Shown: positions 1 to 9,204, counted from the first letter of the stretch. The stretch: DNA of 14,658 bases from CAYGKP01 sp964350605 (GCA_964350605.1 CAYGKP010000043.1:1-14658), one strand, 5' to 3'. Numbers and translations: made by a program. The notes: generated from the sequence alone by a model not told the origin.

Positions 1-23
1 TCCTAGTGGAGAGCCAAGTCTGG

Positions 24-1835
24 CTATGACGGGGCCGCTCCGCCTTTTTCTGCCAGGGCATCGCGGAGAATTTTCGCTTTGCGGGGACCGAGAAGCCGGG
101 CGAGTTCGGGAATCGAAGCACTGCGTAGGTGCTCGAGTGTGGGGTAGGATTCTCGGATCAGTTTTTTGCTTTGAGGCCCGATGCCATTGATGCCTTCGAG
201 AAACGCAGAAGCGGTCATGGCTTTCGAGCGTTGGTCGCGGTGGAAGCTGATGGCAAAGCGGTGCGCCTCGTCACGAATCCGTTGGAGAAGTTGCAGCCCG
301 GGTTCGGTACGTGCCAGCACCAGACTGTCTTGGTCACCAGGGAAGAAAATCTCTTCGATCCGTTTGGCCAGACCTATGATGGGTACTTGTCCGTAGATGC
401 CCAGGTCTTGCAGTGCTTCGACTGCAGCACTTAACTGTCCTTTTCCCCCATCAATCACGATCAGGGAAGGCATATTAGCGCCTTCATCCATCAGGCGTTG
501 GTATCGACGGGTCACAATTTCCCGCATCGAGGCGAAGTCGTCAGGCCCCTCGACGGTGCGAATCTTAAAGTGCCGATAGTCTTTCTTGGAAGCCTTACCC
601 TCCTTGAAAGACACCATCGCCGCCACGGGGTTGCTGCCTTGAAGGTTCGAATTGTCAAAACACTCGATATGTTCGGGTGCGTCCGATAGGTGAAGCGAAA
701 CTTGCAGCGAGCGCACCGCTTGCTTCTCGGCTTGCGAACGATCCCGGCGGCTGAGTTCCTCGACGCGGGCGTTGGCATTTTTCTGGGCCAACAAGACCAG
801 CTTCCGTTTGTCGCCAATCTTGGGCACCTGAACCTCAAACTGATCGGGGGGCAACTCCAACTCGACAGGCGAGAGAATGAGGCGTTTGGCTGTGCTTGTT
901 TGACTATTCTCAATTTGGGCGAGGGCATGGACGATCAGTTCTGCCTCGCTTTCATCCAGCTTGAGTTGAAGGAGGTGATGGGCTGATTCGACGACCGCGC
1001 CTTCTTCGATCCGCATGTGGTGGACGACGGCCTGCTTCTCGTTTTTCGCGACGGCGAGCACCTCCATGTCACCGAGCTCGGGGCTTGAGATTTGGGTCCG
1101 CATCTGGAATTTCTCGAGCAGTTCGAGCTTTCGCTTTTCTTCGGCAGCCAGCTCGAACTGCATTTGCTCGGCGAAGGTCTTCATCCGCTCGCGAAACCGG
1201 GTCGCCACTTGCCCAATCTTGCCTTTCAAAATGGCCTTGGCCTGTGTGATGCTCTCGCGGTAGTCCTGTTCGGTCTGCTTGTTCGCGCAAGGCCCCAAGC
1301 AGTTGCCCATGTGGTACTCCAAACACACCTCCCACTTCCCTTTCGCGATAGCTGGGGTGGTCAGGGGCAGCTTGCAGGTGCGAATGTGAAAGAGCTTGTG
1401 TAACAGTTCGGAGACTGCGTTCATCGCCTTCACGTTTGTGTAAGGTCCGAAGTAGTCCCCCTCGTTCTTTTCGCGGCGGCGCGTGCCGAAAAGACGGGGA
1501 AAGGGTTCGTCGGACAGGCAGAGAAACGGGTACGACTTGTCGTCCTTGAGACGGATGTTGTAACGCGGCTGGAACTCCTTGATTAGGCCATTTTCCAGCA
1601 GGAAGGCGTCGAACTCCGACTCGACCACTGTATGCTCGATGCGCACAATCTGGGTGACCAGTCGCTGGGTTTTGCGGTTGTGCCCCTCGTACCCGTTAAA
1701 ATAGCTGGAGACCCGCGCGCGCAGGTCTTTGGCCTTGCCCACATAGATCAACTGCTCCTCTTTGTCGTAGAAGCGATAGACCCCCGGCTGGCGGGGCAAT
1801 TGACGAAGGGCTTCTGGCTGCTCGGGGCGGGGCAT
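24..1835 (-). CDS. uvrC: UvrC, excinuclease ABC subunit C
   Basis: Dual-incision nuclease of nucleotide excision repair, acting in the cytoplasm with UvrA and UvrB; 603 aa, a normal family length. Visible domains in order: N-terminal GIY-YIG nuclease (GVY at 18-20, YVG at 31-33, Arg39, Glu81) for the 3' incision; four cysteines C154, C171, C179 and C183 spaced as in the iron-sulfur site reported for E. coli UvrC; a UVR helix pair at about 205-245; an RNase H-like endonuclease domain for the 5' incision with D394, D433, D462 and H525 matching the E. coli catalytic set; and a C-terminal helix-hairpin-helix pair from about 545 (GINGIGP). I chose the ATG at 1835-1833 because the 85 codons upstream in frame are unlike UvrC and lie inside the neighbouring PBP gene. 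The start overlaps the PBP stop as TAATG, which suggests translational coupling. Stop is TAG. Every catalytic residue I looked for is present. Confidence 0.97.
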   Translation of the reverse strand: MPRPEQPEALRQLPRQPGVYRFYDKEEQLIYVGKAKDLRARVSSYFNGYEGHNRKTQRLVTQIVRIEHTVVESEFDAFLLENGLIKEFQPRYNIRLKDDKSYPFLCLSDEPFPRLFGTRRREKNEGDYFGPYTNVKAMNAVSELLHKLFHIRTCKLPLTTPAIAKGKWEVCLEYHMGNCLGPCANKQTEQDYRESITQAKAILKGKIGQVATRFRERMKTFAEQMQFELAAEEKRKLELLEKFQMRTQISSPELGDMEVLAVAKNEKQAVVHHMRIEEGAVVESAHHLLQLKLDESEAELIVHALAQIENSQTSTAKRLILSPVELELPPDQFEVQVPKIGDKRKLVLLAQKNANARVEELSRRDRSQAEKQAVRSLQVSLHLSDAPEHIECFDNSNLQGSNPVAAMVSFKEGKASKKDYRHFKIRTVEGPDDFASMREIVTRRYQRLMDEGANMPSLIVIDGGKGQLSAAVEALQDLGIYGQVPIIGLAKRIEEIFFPGDQDSLVLARTEPGLQLLQRIRDEAHRFAISFHRDQRSKAMTASAFLEGINGIGPQSKKLIRESYPTLEHLRSASIPELARLLGPRKAKILRDALAEKGGAAPS

Positions 1836-4108
1836 TACTCGAATTGAATCGGTCCGTATTGTTGCAACACGGAAGGATCCATCGGTTGTTCGCCGTCGTC
1901 CTGGCAAGTGATGCTGCGAATCTGCTCGGGGCTGAGTTCGGGGCTCGGGAAAATGCCGCGTTTGATGCCCAGGCTCCGGTCGGCATAGACTTTCTGCATG
2001 AACCGCCCGAAGATTGGCATGGCCATCCGCGAGCCTTGCCCCAGCGAACCGCTTAGGATGCGCAGGTAGTTGTCCTCGGCACCGACCCAACAGCCCGCGA
2101 CCAAATAGGGGCTGATGCCCATGTACCAGCCATCGGTTGACTTTTGAGTGGTGCCCGTCTTCCCACCGATCTGATTGCCACCCTCCAGGAGCTTGTAATC
2201 GGTCCGTAGGCGCGTCGATGTCCCGCCGGCGAGTTCTGCTCCACCCCGCAGGAGAACGACCGTCAGGTAGGCGGAAAACTTGTCCATCGCTTGGCTGCGA
2301 ACGGGTTGGAATTCGGCCAGCACACGGCCCCGTCGATCCTCGATGCGCAGGATGCCCATGGGCTCGGTATGGACCCCCTGGTTGACGAAGGTGGCGTAGG
2401 CCCCCACCATTTCATACACCGAAACATCACTTGTGCCGAGCGCCAGGGAAAGCACCGGGTCGAGGGGTGCCTGAATGCCCAGTTTGCGGGCGTGGCCGAT
2501 CACGTTTTCGACCCCCACTTTGTCCATCAGCTTGGCGGCGATGTTGTTCTTCGATTGGGCGAGGGCCAGTTTCAGCGTGACAGGTTCGCCCGAATAGTCA
2601 TAGCCCTTCGGTTGCCAGAACTGGTTGTCGGCGGATTGGATGGTGACGGGCGCATCAGGGATCTCGTCGCAGGGCGTGAAGCCCTGCATCATCGCGTAGG
2701 AATAGAGGATCGGCTTGAAGGTCGAGCCCGGCTGGCGACGGGTTTGCCGCACGTGGTCGAGCTGGAAGAAATTCGGATCGATGCCGCCAACCCAGGCTTT
2801 GATCGATCCGGTCTGGGGGTCCATGGCCATGAAACCAGACTGCAGCAGCCAGCGGTGAAAGCGAAATTCCTCGAGGGGCGAAAGTGTGGTGTCCTTGGGG
2901 CCCTGCCAGGTAAAGACGGTCGTCGGCCGCGGGGTGCGCAACTCCTTGTCGATGGCCGCTTTGTCGCTGCCCAATTCTTTTTTCAGCTCGCGGTAGAGGT
3001 CGGTCGCTTCGATGGCCTTCTCCAAGAAACCAGCGGGCCAGGGGTCGCGCTTGCCCCATTGGGTGCGAAGCTGGGGTTGCAGCGACTTCATGTGCTCGAC
3101 CATCGATTCCTCGGCGTACTGCTGCATGCGCGAATCAATGGTGGTGTAGACCTTCAGGCCGTCGCGCGTCAAATCGTAGCCGTTCTCGGCGCACCACTCG
3201 TTGAGTTCCTCTCGGATCATGCCGCGGAAATAGGGCGCGATGCCCTCGGCGTAGCTCTCCGGTTGAAAATGCAAGTCCAACTCGGTGGTCGCCAGCTCTG
3301 CGCGCTCGTCGGGCTCGAGGAAGTCGTTCTTCTCCATCTGGGCCATCACAACGTTGCGCCGCTCCTTGGCGCGGTCGGGGAAGCGCACGGGGTTGAAATA
3401 GCTGGGGTTCTTGAGCATGCCCACCAGCAGGGCCGCTTCTTTCACTTCCAGTTCGCCCGGCTCCTTCCCGAAATAGGTTTGAGAGGCCGACCGAATGCCC
3501 GTTGCGTTATGGACCCAATCGACTGTGTTCAGGTACATGGTCAGGATTTCCTCCTTGGTGTACTGATCCTCCAGTCGCATGGCGGTGATCCATTCCTTGA
3601 TCTTGATGGTCAGCATGCCCAGGCCCTTGACCTCGTAAGCACCCCCGACGTATGGCGGCGCTTCGCGCATCTTGAAGAGGTTTTTGGCCAATTGCTGGCT
3701 GATGGTCGAGCCACCCCCTGCGCTGCCGCTGCCCGTCAGTAGGCCGAAAATCGAACGGAAGGTTGAGCGCATGTCGATGCCCGAATGCGCTTCGAAGCGT
3801 TCGTCCTCGGTGGCGATCAGGGCTTTGACCACGGGCTTCGAGATGTCGTCGAACGGGACGGGCGAGCGGTTGGTCGAGCTGAAGTATTTGCCCATCAACT
3901 TGCCATCGATGGAATACACCTCAGAGGCGACCTCGCTGTCGGGGTTTTCCAGCACCTCGAACGAAGGAATCTCGCCGAAGTAGCCAAACAGGTTCAGCCG
4001 GATGCTGAAGATCAGCAGGAAAAACAGCCCCCAGAGCACCCCAAAGGTCCACCAGCTAATGCGTAAGGCCCGGTGATAATTGCGGCGGCTGGGTGTGGGC
4101 GAGGGCAT
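1835..4108 (-). CDS. Class A penicillin-binding protein 1A, second tandem copy (bifunctional transglycosylase/transpeptidase)
   Basis: Inner-membrane enzyme, 757 aa, that polymerises lipid II into glycan strands and cross-links the peptides in the periplasm. A cytoplasmic N-terminus is followed by one membrane segment at about 18-38. The GT51 transglycosylase domain (about 62-245) has EDERF with catalytic Glu101, GGSTISQQLAKNLF at 132-145 and KEW with Glu172. The linker motif KVYTTIDSRMQ is at 319-329. The transpeptidase domain (about 425-690) has SxxK as STFK with nucleophile Ser462 and Lys465, SxN as SKN at 519-521, and KTGT at 650-653. It is clearly paralogous to the gene just upstream, including a similar C-terminal tail. 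It starts 15 bp after that gene's stop and its TAA overlaps the uvrC start. Oddity: the conserved Gly-containing stretch after YLNTV (YGSNAFG in the upstream copy) is DWVHNATG here (197-204), so transglycosylase activity may be altered. The transpeptidase motifs are intact. Confidence 0.94.
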   Translation of the reverse strand: MPSPTPSRRNYHRALRISWWTFGVLWGLFFLLIFSIRLNLFGYFGEIPSFEVLENPDSEVASEVYSIDGKLMGKYFSSTNRSPVPFDDISKPVVKALIATEDERFEAHSGIDMRSTFRSIFGLLTGSGSAGGGSTISQQLAKNLFKMREAPPYVGGAYEVKGLGMLTIKIKEWITAMRLEDQYTKEEILTMYLNTVDWVHNATGIRSASQTYFGKEPGELEVKEAALLVGMLKNPSYFNPVRFPDRAKERRNVVMAQMEKNDFLEPDERAELATTELDLHFQPESYAEGIAPYFRGMIREELNEWCAENGYDLTRDGLKVYTTIDSRMQQYAEESMVEHMKSLQPQLRTQWGKRDPWPAGFLEKAIEATDLYRELKKELGSDKAAIDKELRTPRPTTVFTWQGPKDTTLSPLEEFRFHRWLLQSGFMAMDPQTGSIKAWVGGIDPNFFQLDHVRQTRRQPGSTFKPILYSYAMMQGFTPCDEIPDAPVTIQSADNQFWQPKGYDYSGEPVTLKLALAQSKNNIAAKLMDKVGVENVIGHARKLGIQAPLDPVLSLALGTSDVSVYEMVGAYATFVNQGVHTEPMGILRIEDRRGRVLAEFQPVRSQAMDKFSAYLTVVLLRGGAELAGGTSTRLRTDYKLLEGGNQIGGKTGTTQKSTDGWYMGISPYLVAGCWVGAEDNYLRILSGSLGQGSRMAMPIFGRFMQKVYADRSLGIKRGIFPSPELSPEQIRSITCQDDGEQPMDPSVLQQYGPIQFE

Positions 4109-4123
4109 GGGTATTCTTGGCGG

Positions 4124-6508
4124 CTAAAAGTCGAAGTTCATGGGCTTGTCGTCGTATTGCAACAAGTCGCGTTGCTCGGTGCGTTCGGCTTTGTGATACT
4201 TCTTGCAATCGAGCTCGACGGGCAATTTGCGGTCGGGCTTGTCGAAATGACGGGGCTTGTAGCTGAGTGTGGTGTCGGCGTAGACCTTTTCCATGTACTT
4301 GCCCCAGATCGGTAGGGCCAGGCGCGCGCCTTGGCCGTACTGCATCGAACGGAAGTGGATCGAGCGGTGCTCGCCACCGACCCAGCAACCCGAAACCAGG
4401 TCGGGGGTCACGCCCATGAACCAACCATCGGAATGGTTTTGGGTCGTCCCAGTCTTGGTGCCGATTTCGCCGCCCGCACCGAATACTTTGTAGCGGTAGA
4501 GGCCGAGGCCCGTGCCGCCGCGTTCTTGCGTCCCGCCCATCAGCATGTGGAGCATGACGTAGGCCGTGATGTTGCTGAAGACCTGCTTGCGCTTGGGCGA
4601 GAATTCGTGGATCACGTTCCCGTGCCGATCCTCGATGCGGGTGATGTACATCGGCTCGGTCCAAACGCCCTCATTCGCAAACGTGGAGTAGGCCCCCACC
4701 AGGTCGTAGACTGTCACATCGAACACACCCAGGCAGAGGGCAGGCACGGCTTCCAGTTCGGTGGTGATGCCCATGTTCTTGGCGTATTTCACGACGGTCT
4801 CCGGCGTGCGGGGCCCGAGGATTTTCATCATGTAGGCCGTCACCGAGTTCTTCGATTTGGCCAGCCCTTGGCGGATCGTCAAGGTGTCGCCCGAATATTC
4901 ACCCTCGGCGTTCTTGGGGGTCCACGTTTGATTGGTCTCCTCGTCCATCACGAAGGTCACGGGCGCATCCACGACCTCGAAACATGGCGAATAGACATCG
5001 CCCGCCTCGGCCATCACCGTCGAATAGACAATCGGCTTGAAAGCCGAACCCGGCTGGCGCGCCGATTGGTAAACGCAGTCGAATTTGAAGTGCTTGTGGT
5101 TGATGCCCCCGACCCAGGCTTTCACCGCGCCGGTTTGGGGTTCCATCGACATGAAACCACAGTGCAGGAAGTGCAGCTTGTAGGCCACCTCGTCCACGGG
5201 CGAAAGCAGCGTGTCCTTCTCGCCTTGGTAGGTGAAGATGGTGGTGGGCCGCTTGGTGCGCAGGACCTTCCAGATTTTGGCCGAGTCGCCGTCGTACTCG
5301 TCGCGCAGTTGGTAGTACAACTCGGTGCGCTTCACTTGTTGATCCAAGAACCCGTCGATCTCTTCGATCTGGCCCCAATACATACCCGGTTTCGTCCAGG
5401 GGTTGCGGTCCTTCCAGTGGTCGAAGAACAGGCGTTGCTGCTCGCTCATGTGTTCGAGTACCGCTTCCTCGGCGTAACGCTGCATGCGCGAGTCGATGGT
5501 GGTGTAGACCTTCAAGCCGTCGGCGTAGAGGTCCAGGCCATGCTCGTTACACCAGTTGATCAGGTAGTTCCCTGCCACGGTACGGAAGTAAGGAGCCAAC
5601 CCCTCGTTGTGGTCTTCCTCCTGATAGGCCAAGCTAATGGGCAAGGCTTTGTACGACTCGGCCTCGGCGGGGGTCAGGTAGCGGTACTTCTCCATCTGCT
5701 CGATGACCGTGTTGCGGCGGCGCATCGAGTTCTTGGGGTTCAAGCGCGGGCTGTAATAGGTCGGGGCTTTCAGCAAGCCCACCAGCACAGCGGCCTCGTG
5801 GACTTCCAGCGAATCCTGCGGCTTAGAGAAAAACGTCTCGGCGGCCACTTTCAGGCCGAAGGCGTTCGAGCCGTATTCCACCGTGTTCAGGTACATGGTG
5901 ATGATCTCGTTCTTCGAATAGCTGCGCTCAAGGCGAACAGCCGTCAGCCATTCCTTCATCTTGATGATGCCTTTGCCCAGGATGGGCACACCCGTCAGCG
6001 CACCCGAATAGTCCTTCCCACGGGTCTTGAAGAGGTTTTTGGCCAGTTGTTGGGTAATCGTCGAAGCCCCGCGTTTGTCGCCTTTCAGCAGGTAAAAGAC
6101 AATCGAGAGGGTCCCCGTCAGGTCGATGCCCGAGTGTTCCTCGAAGCGGATGTCCTCGGTCGCGACCAAGGCATTCAGGACGTTCGGGTTGATGTCCTTG
6201 TAGTCAATGGGCGTGCGGTTCGAGCGGAAGTACTTGCCCAGCAGCACGCCGTCGGCCGAATAGATTTCCGAGGCGACTTCGCTTTTCGGATTCTCCAGCA
6301 CTTGGAGGCTGGGCAATTCGCCGAACAATCCGAAGGTGTTGGCCGAGATCATCCAGACGAGCAGGATCAGCCCCACCCAGATGCGCCCGAAGGCCATCCA
6401 GGCGATGGAGGTGCGGTTTTCCGGATGAAAGACCCCGTGGTTCGAGAGACGATCGGTCAGGGGCTCGACACGTGTCTTGGCAGATTTCAGGGTGTCGCGC
6501 CAGCTCAT
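4124..6508 (-). CDS. Class A penicillin-binding protein 1A, first tandem copy (bifunctional transglycosylase/transpeptidase)
   Basis: Peptidoglycan synthase of 794 aa anchored in the inner membrane. A basic N-terminal region of about 36 residues precedes one membrane helix at about 37-58. The GT51 domain (about 80-260) has TEDIRFEEHSG with catalytic Glu118, GASTITQQLAKNLF at 147-160, KEW with Glu186, and the canonical YLNTVEYGSNAFG at 206-218. The linker motif KVYTTIDSRMQ is at 333-343. The transpeptidase domain (about 445-720) has SAFK with nucleophile Ser488 and Lys491, SKN at 552-554 and KTGT at 685-688. All motifs needed for both reactions are visible, so this copy should be fully active. 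It follows porW by 17 bp and precedes the second PBP by 15 bp, which suggests co-transcription. The ATG at 6508-6506 gives a sensible cytoplasmic tail before the membrane helix. The family assignment is firm; a specific gene symbol (mrcA/ponA) is used loosely in this phylum, so I leave it blank. Confidence 0.95.
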   Translation of the reverse strand: MSWRDTLKSAKTRVEPLTDRLSNHGVFHPENRTSIAWMAFGRIWVGLILLVWMISANTFGLFGELPSLQVLENPKSEVASEIYSADGVLLGKYFRSNRTPIDYKDINPNVLNALVATEDIRFEEHSGIDLTGTLSIVFYLLKGDKRGASTITQQLAKNLFKTRGKDYSGALTGVPILGKGIIKMKEWLTAVRLERSYSKNEIITMYLNTVEYGSNAFGLKVAAETFFSKPQDSLEVHEAAVLVGLLKAPTYYSPRLNPKNSMRRRNTVIEQMEKYRYLTPAEAESYKALPISLAYQEEDHNEGLAPYFRTVAGNYLINWCNEHGLDLYADGLKVYTTIDSRMQRYAEEAVLEHMSEQQRLFFDHWKDRNPWTKPGMYWGQIEEIDGFLDQQVKRTELYYQLRDEYDGDSAKIWKVLRTKRPTTIFTYQGEKDTLLSPVDEVAYKLHFLHCGFMSMEPQTGAVKAWVGGINHKHFKFDCVYQSARQPGSAFKPIVYSTVMAEAGDVYSPCFEVVDAPVTFVMDEETNQTWTPKNAEGEYSGDTLTIRQGLAKSKNSVTAYMMKILGPRTPETVVKYAKNMGITTELEAVPALCLGVFDVTVYDLVGAYSTFANEGVWTEPMYITRIEDRHGNVIHEFSPKRKQVFSNITAYVMLHMLMGGTQERGGTGLGLYRYKVFGAGGEIGTKTGTTQNHSDGWFMGVTPDLVSGCWVGGEHRSIHFRSMQYGQGARLALPIWGKYMEKVYADTTLSYKPRHFDKPDRKLPVELDCKKYHKAERTEQRDLLQYDDKPMNFDF

Positions 6509-6525
6509 AGCAACAGGATTCTCGG

Positions 6526-9174
6526 TTAGTCGGCGTAGCGTTCTTGATAGAAGCGCAAGTAACCCGCCAAATCGCGGGTGGTCAGCAGTTCCTCGTAATT
6601 GGTAAAAGTAATGAGAAACTCAGAAGCCAGTTGGCCCTTGTAGTCGCCGAGGAATGTACCGGGTGCTTCGATCTTTTGGAGGAAGTTTTTCGCGTAGCCG
6701 CGCAGCTCGAACGGTTCGACCTTCACCATGGTGTACTGCTCGTTCAAGTCGTAGTGGTTGATCTTCAAGCCGGCGCTTGGGTAGTTGGTGAGGGCATAGT
6801 CGTAGAATTTCACAATCGCCTGGCTGGGGTTGAAGCCCGCTTTGCGGAACACGAAGACCACCAGGTGCTGCTCGCCCAAGTTGAAGTCCCAATCGCCGGG
6901 CAGGGTTTCGCCCGTCGGCGGCGGGGCGGGGCCGACGCGTTCGGGCACGTAGGTGCCGTCGGCGATGGCCCGCTGGCGGTCGAGGACGCGCTGGGCGAGG
7001 GTCAACAGCGGGCTGGTGTCGTAGGTATCAATGAAGCCTTCCAGTTGACGGATCAGGCGGGTGGTGTCGCCGCTTTGCCCGTCGGCCAGGATGCGCAGGA
7101 ACACGAGCCGATCGGTGATGTCCGCGTAGGGGTAGGCTTTCATGAGGCGTTCGGCTTCGGTGCCTGCCCGGAAATATTCCCCCTGCTCGTAGAAACGCCA
7201 CGCCTGTTCGAAGGCCAAGTGGACTTCGCGATTCGCCTCGCGGTTTTCGCGTTCGTAGGCCGGGTTTTCGATCAATTTGGCCCAGAGCGAAGTGGGGTGA
7301 TTGGTCAGCACGTCATTGCGATGCTGTGCTGCGTTGCAGGTTGCCGGGTGGGCTTCGCACAGTTTGTAGCGCAGGTATTTGACTTCGACATATCGCTCCG
7401 AATCGGGGAAGCGCGTTTGGTGTACCGCGTAGGTCGAATCGGCCATGCGGGGTTCTTCCAGCTTGAAGTGCAGGATGCGCCCCAGGTCGTAGAGCGATTC
7501 CCGCGAGCGGTCCTCGCTGGCGGCCAACGAATCGGGGTGGAAGGGGATCTGGCGCAGGATGTCCTCCTTGGTCAAGGTGAAGGGTTCGAGGCCAAGCAAT
7601 TCCAACGAGTCGACGGGGCCATCGCCCACCGGGCGGCGTTCCGGTGCAGTGGGATCAGGCTCTTCGGTGGGGTCCACCGCGTCGAAGTCCAAAAAGCCGC
7701 CTTTGCTGGCGCGTCGCCAGTTGTCCTCCAAGGGCCGACTGCCCCAACGCTCCTGGAACGAAGCTTGGGCTCCGCGCAGCTGCTTCTCGTTGTAGAAGAT
7801 GAAGTTCGACTTACCAAGGCCCTTCTCGACAATCGCATCGCCCGGTTTCGGAGTATTGGCGGCTTGCTGGGCCCGCCAGCGGGCCATCTCCTTGGCGCGG
7901 TGGGCGCGCTCCTTTTGGGCAATCGCCGAGTCGAGGTAAACGTCCAACTCCTCCCGAGGCATCTTGGCCATGCGTTGCAGGCTGTCCTCCAACTCGACTA
8001 CATCGAGCGCCGTGACAAAATCGCCGAGCACTTTAGCACGCTTCTCGATCTCCAGGTAGTTCTCGACTTTCGGCGAGATGATGGCCGTCGAGCTGTCATA
8101 GTAGGCACTGGCCTCTCGGAATTCCCTCGCCTCGTAGCTGATCTCGCCCAGCTTTAGGTAGGTGTAGGACTTCTGGACGTTGCTGCTTGATTCCTGGATC
8201 GAGTTGTTCAGGTAGTCGATCGCCAGGGGGGTGTCGCCTTGCTCCAATTCGAACTTGGCCATCTCGTACCAAATGCGGTCGCGGTATTCTTCGTTCTTCT
8301 CGTCCTCCAACTGGCGGCGGAACAGCTTGCGCATCCGCTCGACGTCTTTCTGATCTTCCAAGGGCACGGTTTGGCCCATGAACAGCCGCGCATGGAAGGC
8401 CATCTCGTAAGGTGGTGTGAACTTGAGCACCTTCTTATAAGCCGTAAAAGCTGAGTCGCGTTGGCCGGCCCGTTGGTAGAGTTGCCCAAGGATGAACCAG
8501 ACCCGCGATTTTTCGTCGCGTTTGCGCAGGGTGGGCAGCAGGGCTTCCAACTCTTCGCGGTAGAGGTCCTCTTCCTTCTCTTCGAAATAGTAGTGGGCGC
8601 GGACCTTGTGTAGCAGCGATTCGTTGTGCTTGCCAATATCCAGGCGTTTGAGGTATTCGTAGGCCGCGTAGGCGTTCGCGTACTCCTCGGCATCCAGGTA
8701 GGTCCACAGCAGCATGAGGACCGATTGGTCGCGTTCGTACTCCTCTTCGCTTTTGGTGTTCACGTACTTGAAGACCCGCCGCGCACGCATCGAGTAGCCG
8801 CGGTAAAGAAAGGCCTTGCCAATCAGCAGATACCCGTTGTCGACCCAGTTGCTGTTTTTGTGCTTCTCGACGGGCTTTCGGGCCATCTGGATCACGTAAT
8901 CGAAGTCGGTTTCCAGCGAAGCGGTCTGGTTCGAGTCGATGGTGGGGAGGATTTGCAGCGGGCGGTTGTAATCGTCCTCGTGAAATTCCCAGAGCTTTCG
9001 CTCGATCTCGCCCATCCGCTCGTCGGCCAGATAGTAGGCGTTGTAGTAGGCCGTGGTGTTGTGATAGGCCCTTGCGGTGAACGATTTGCTGTTTTGAGAA
9101 CAGGACGCAAGCAAGCCCAGCCCCCCCAAAAGGGGCGCGAAACGAAGAAAAAACAGGCGGCTGGGCAAACTCAT
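6526..9174 (-). CDS. porW: PorW/SprE-type TPR lipoprotein of the type IX secretion system
   Basis: Predicted lipoprotein of 882 aa. The N-terminus has a basic/hydrophobic signal peptide ending in the lipobox LASC, with lipidated Cys25. Right after it comes the family hallmark FTARAYHNTTAYYNAYY at 32-48. Tetratricopeptide-like helical repeats occupy much of about 110-375 and again about 640-760, separated by an acidic, Pro-rich linker near 500-530 (DPTEEPDPTAPERRP). The C-terminal part (about 785-882) carries the conserved block starting EQHLVVFVFRKAGFNPSQ and ends in YLRFYQERYAD. Known of the family: SprE is needed for gliding and T9SS secretion in Flavobacterium, and PorW is needed for T9SS secretion in Porphyromonas, where it has been proposed to connect the PorK/N ring with the Sov translocon. 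It is the first gene of the minus-strand block, divergent from the M23 gene with only about 30 bp between annotated starts. The recognition is from sequence motifs, not a search. Confidence 0.9.
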   Translation of the reverse strand: MSLPSRLFFLRFAPLLGGLGLLASCSQNSKSFTARAYHNTTAYYNAYYLADERMGEIERKLWEFHEDDYNRPLQILPTIDSNQTASLETDFDYVIQMARKPVEKHKNSNWVDNGYLLIGKAFLYRGYSMRARRVFKYVNTKSEEEYERDQSVLMLLWTYLDAEEYANAYAAYEYLKRLDIGKHNESLLHKVRAHYYFEEKEEDLYREELEALLPTLRKRDEKSRVWFILGQLYQRAGQRDSAFTAYKKVLKFTPPYEMAFHARLFMGQTVPLEDQKDVERMRKLFRRQLEDEKNEEYRDRIWYEMAKFELEQGDTPLAIDYLNNSIQESSSNVQKSYTYLKLGEISYEAREFREASAYYDSSTAIISPKVENYLEIEKRAKVLGDFVTALDVVELEDSLQRMAKMPREELDVYLDSAIAQKERAHRAKEMARWRAQQAANTPKPGDAIVEKGLGKSNFIFYNEKQLRGAQASFQERWGSRPLEDNWRRASKGGFLDFDAVDPTEEPDPTAPERRPVGDGPVDSLELLGLEPFTLTKEDILRQIPFHPDSLAASEDRSRESLYDLGRILHFKLEEPRMADSTYAVHQTRFPDSERYVEVKYLRYKLCEAHPATCNAAQHRNDVLTNHPTSLWAKLIENPAYERENREANREVHLAFEQAWRFYEQGEYFRAGTEAERLMKAYPYADITDRLVFLRILADGQSGDTTRLIRQLEGFIDTYDTSPLLTLAQRVLDRQRAIADGTYVPERVGPAPPPTGETLPGDWDFNLGEQHLVVFVFRKAGFNPSQAIVKFYDYALTNYPSAGLKINHYDLNEQYTMVKVEPFELRGYAKNFLQKIEAPGTFLGDYKGQLASEFLITFTNYEELLTTRDLAGYLRFYQERYAD

Positions 9175-9204
9175 CCGTAAGGGAAACGTCCCAAAGGACG
9201 GGAA

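Noticed and set aside
1836..2090. N-terminal extension of the uvrC frame upstream of 1835 (85 extra codons).
   Set aside because: It overlaps the PBP gene out of frame, is unlike UvrC, and the ATG at 1835 gives the normal family N-terminus and length.
4331..6529. Very long antisense open frame (732 codons) opposite the first PBP gene, with similar ones at 2291-3742 and 6544-8157.
   Set aside because: They mirror the codon structure of strong genes on the other strand, show no recognisable domains or membrane/signal patterns of their own, and are expected from G+C-rich codon use.
9121..9127. Run of seven G (coding strand) within the PorW signal peptide, and a run of eight C at 13537-13544 ahead of atpA, considered as phase-variation tracts.
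   Set aside because: Both are short, the porW frame is intact with a good lipobox, and the second lies in an untranslated gap; there is no sign of switching from one sequence.
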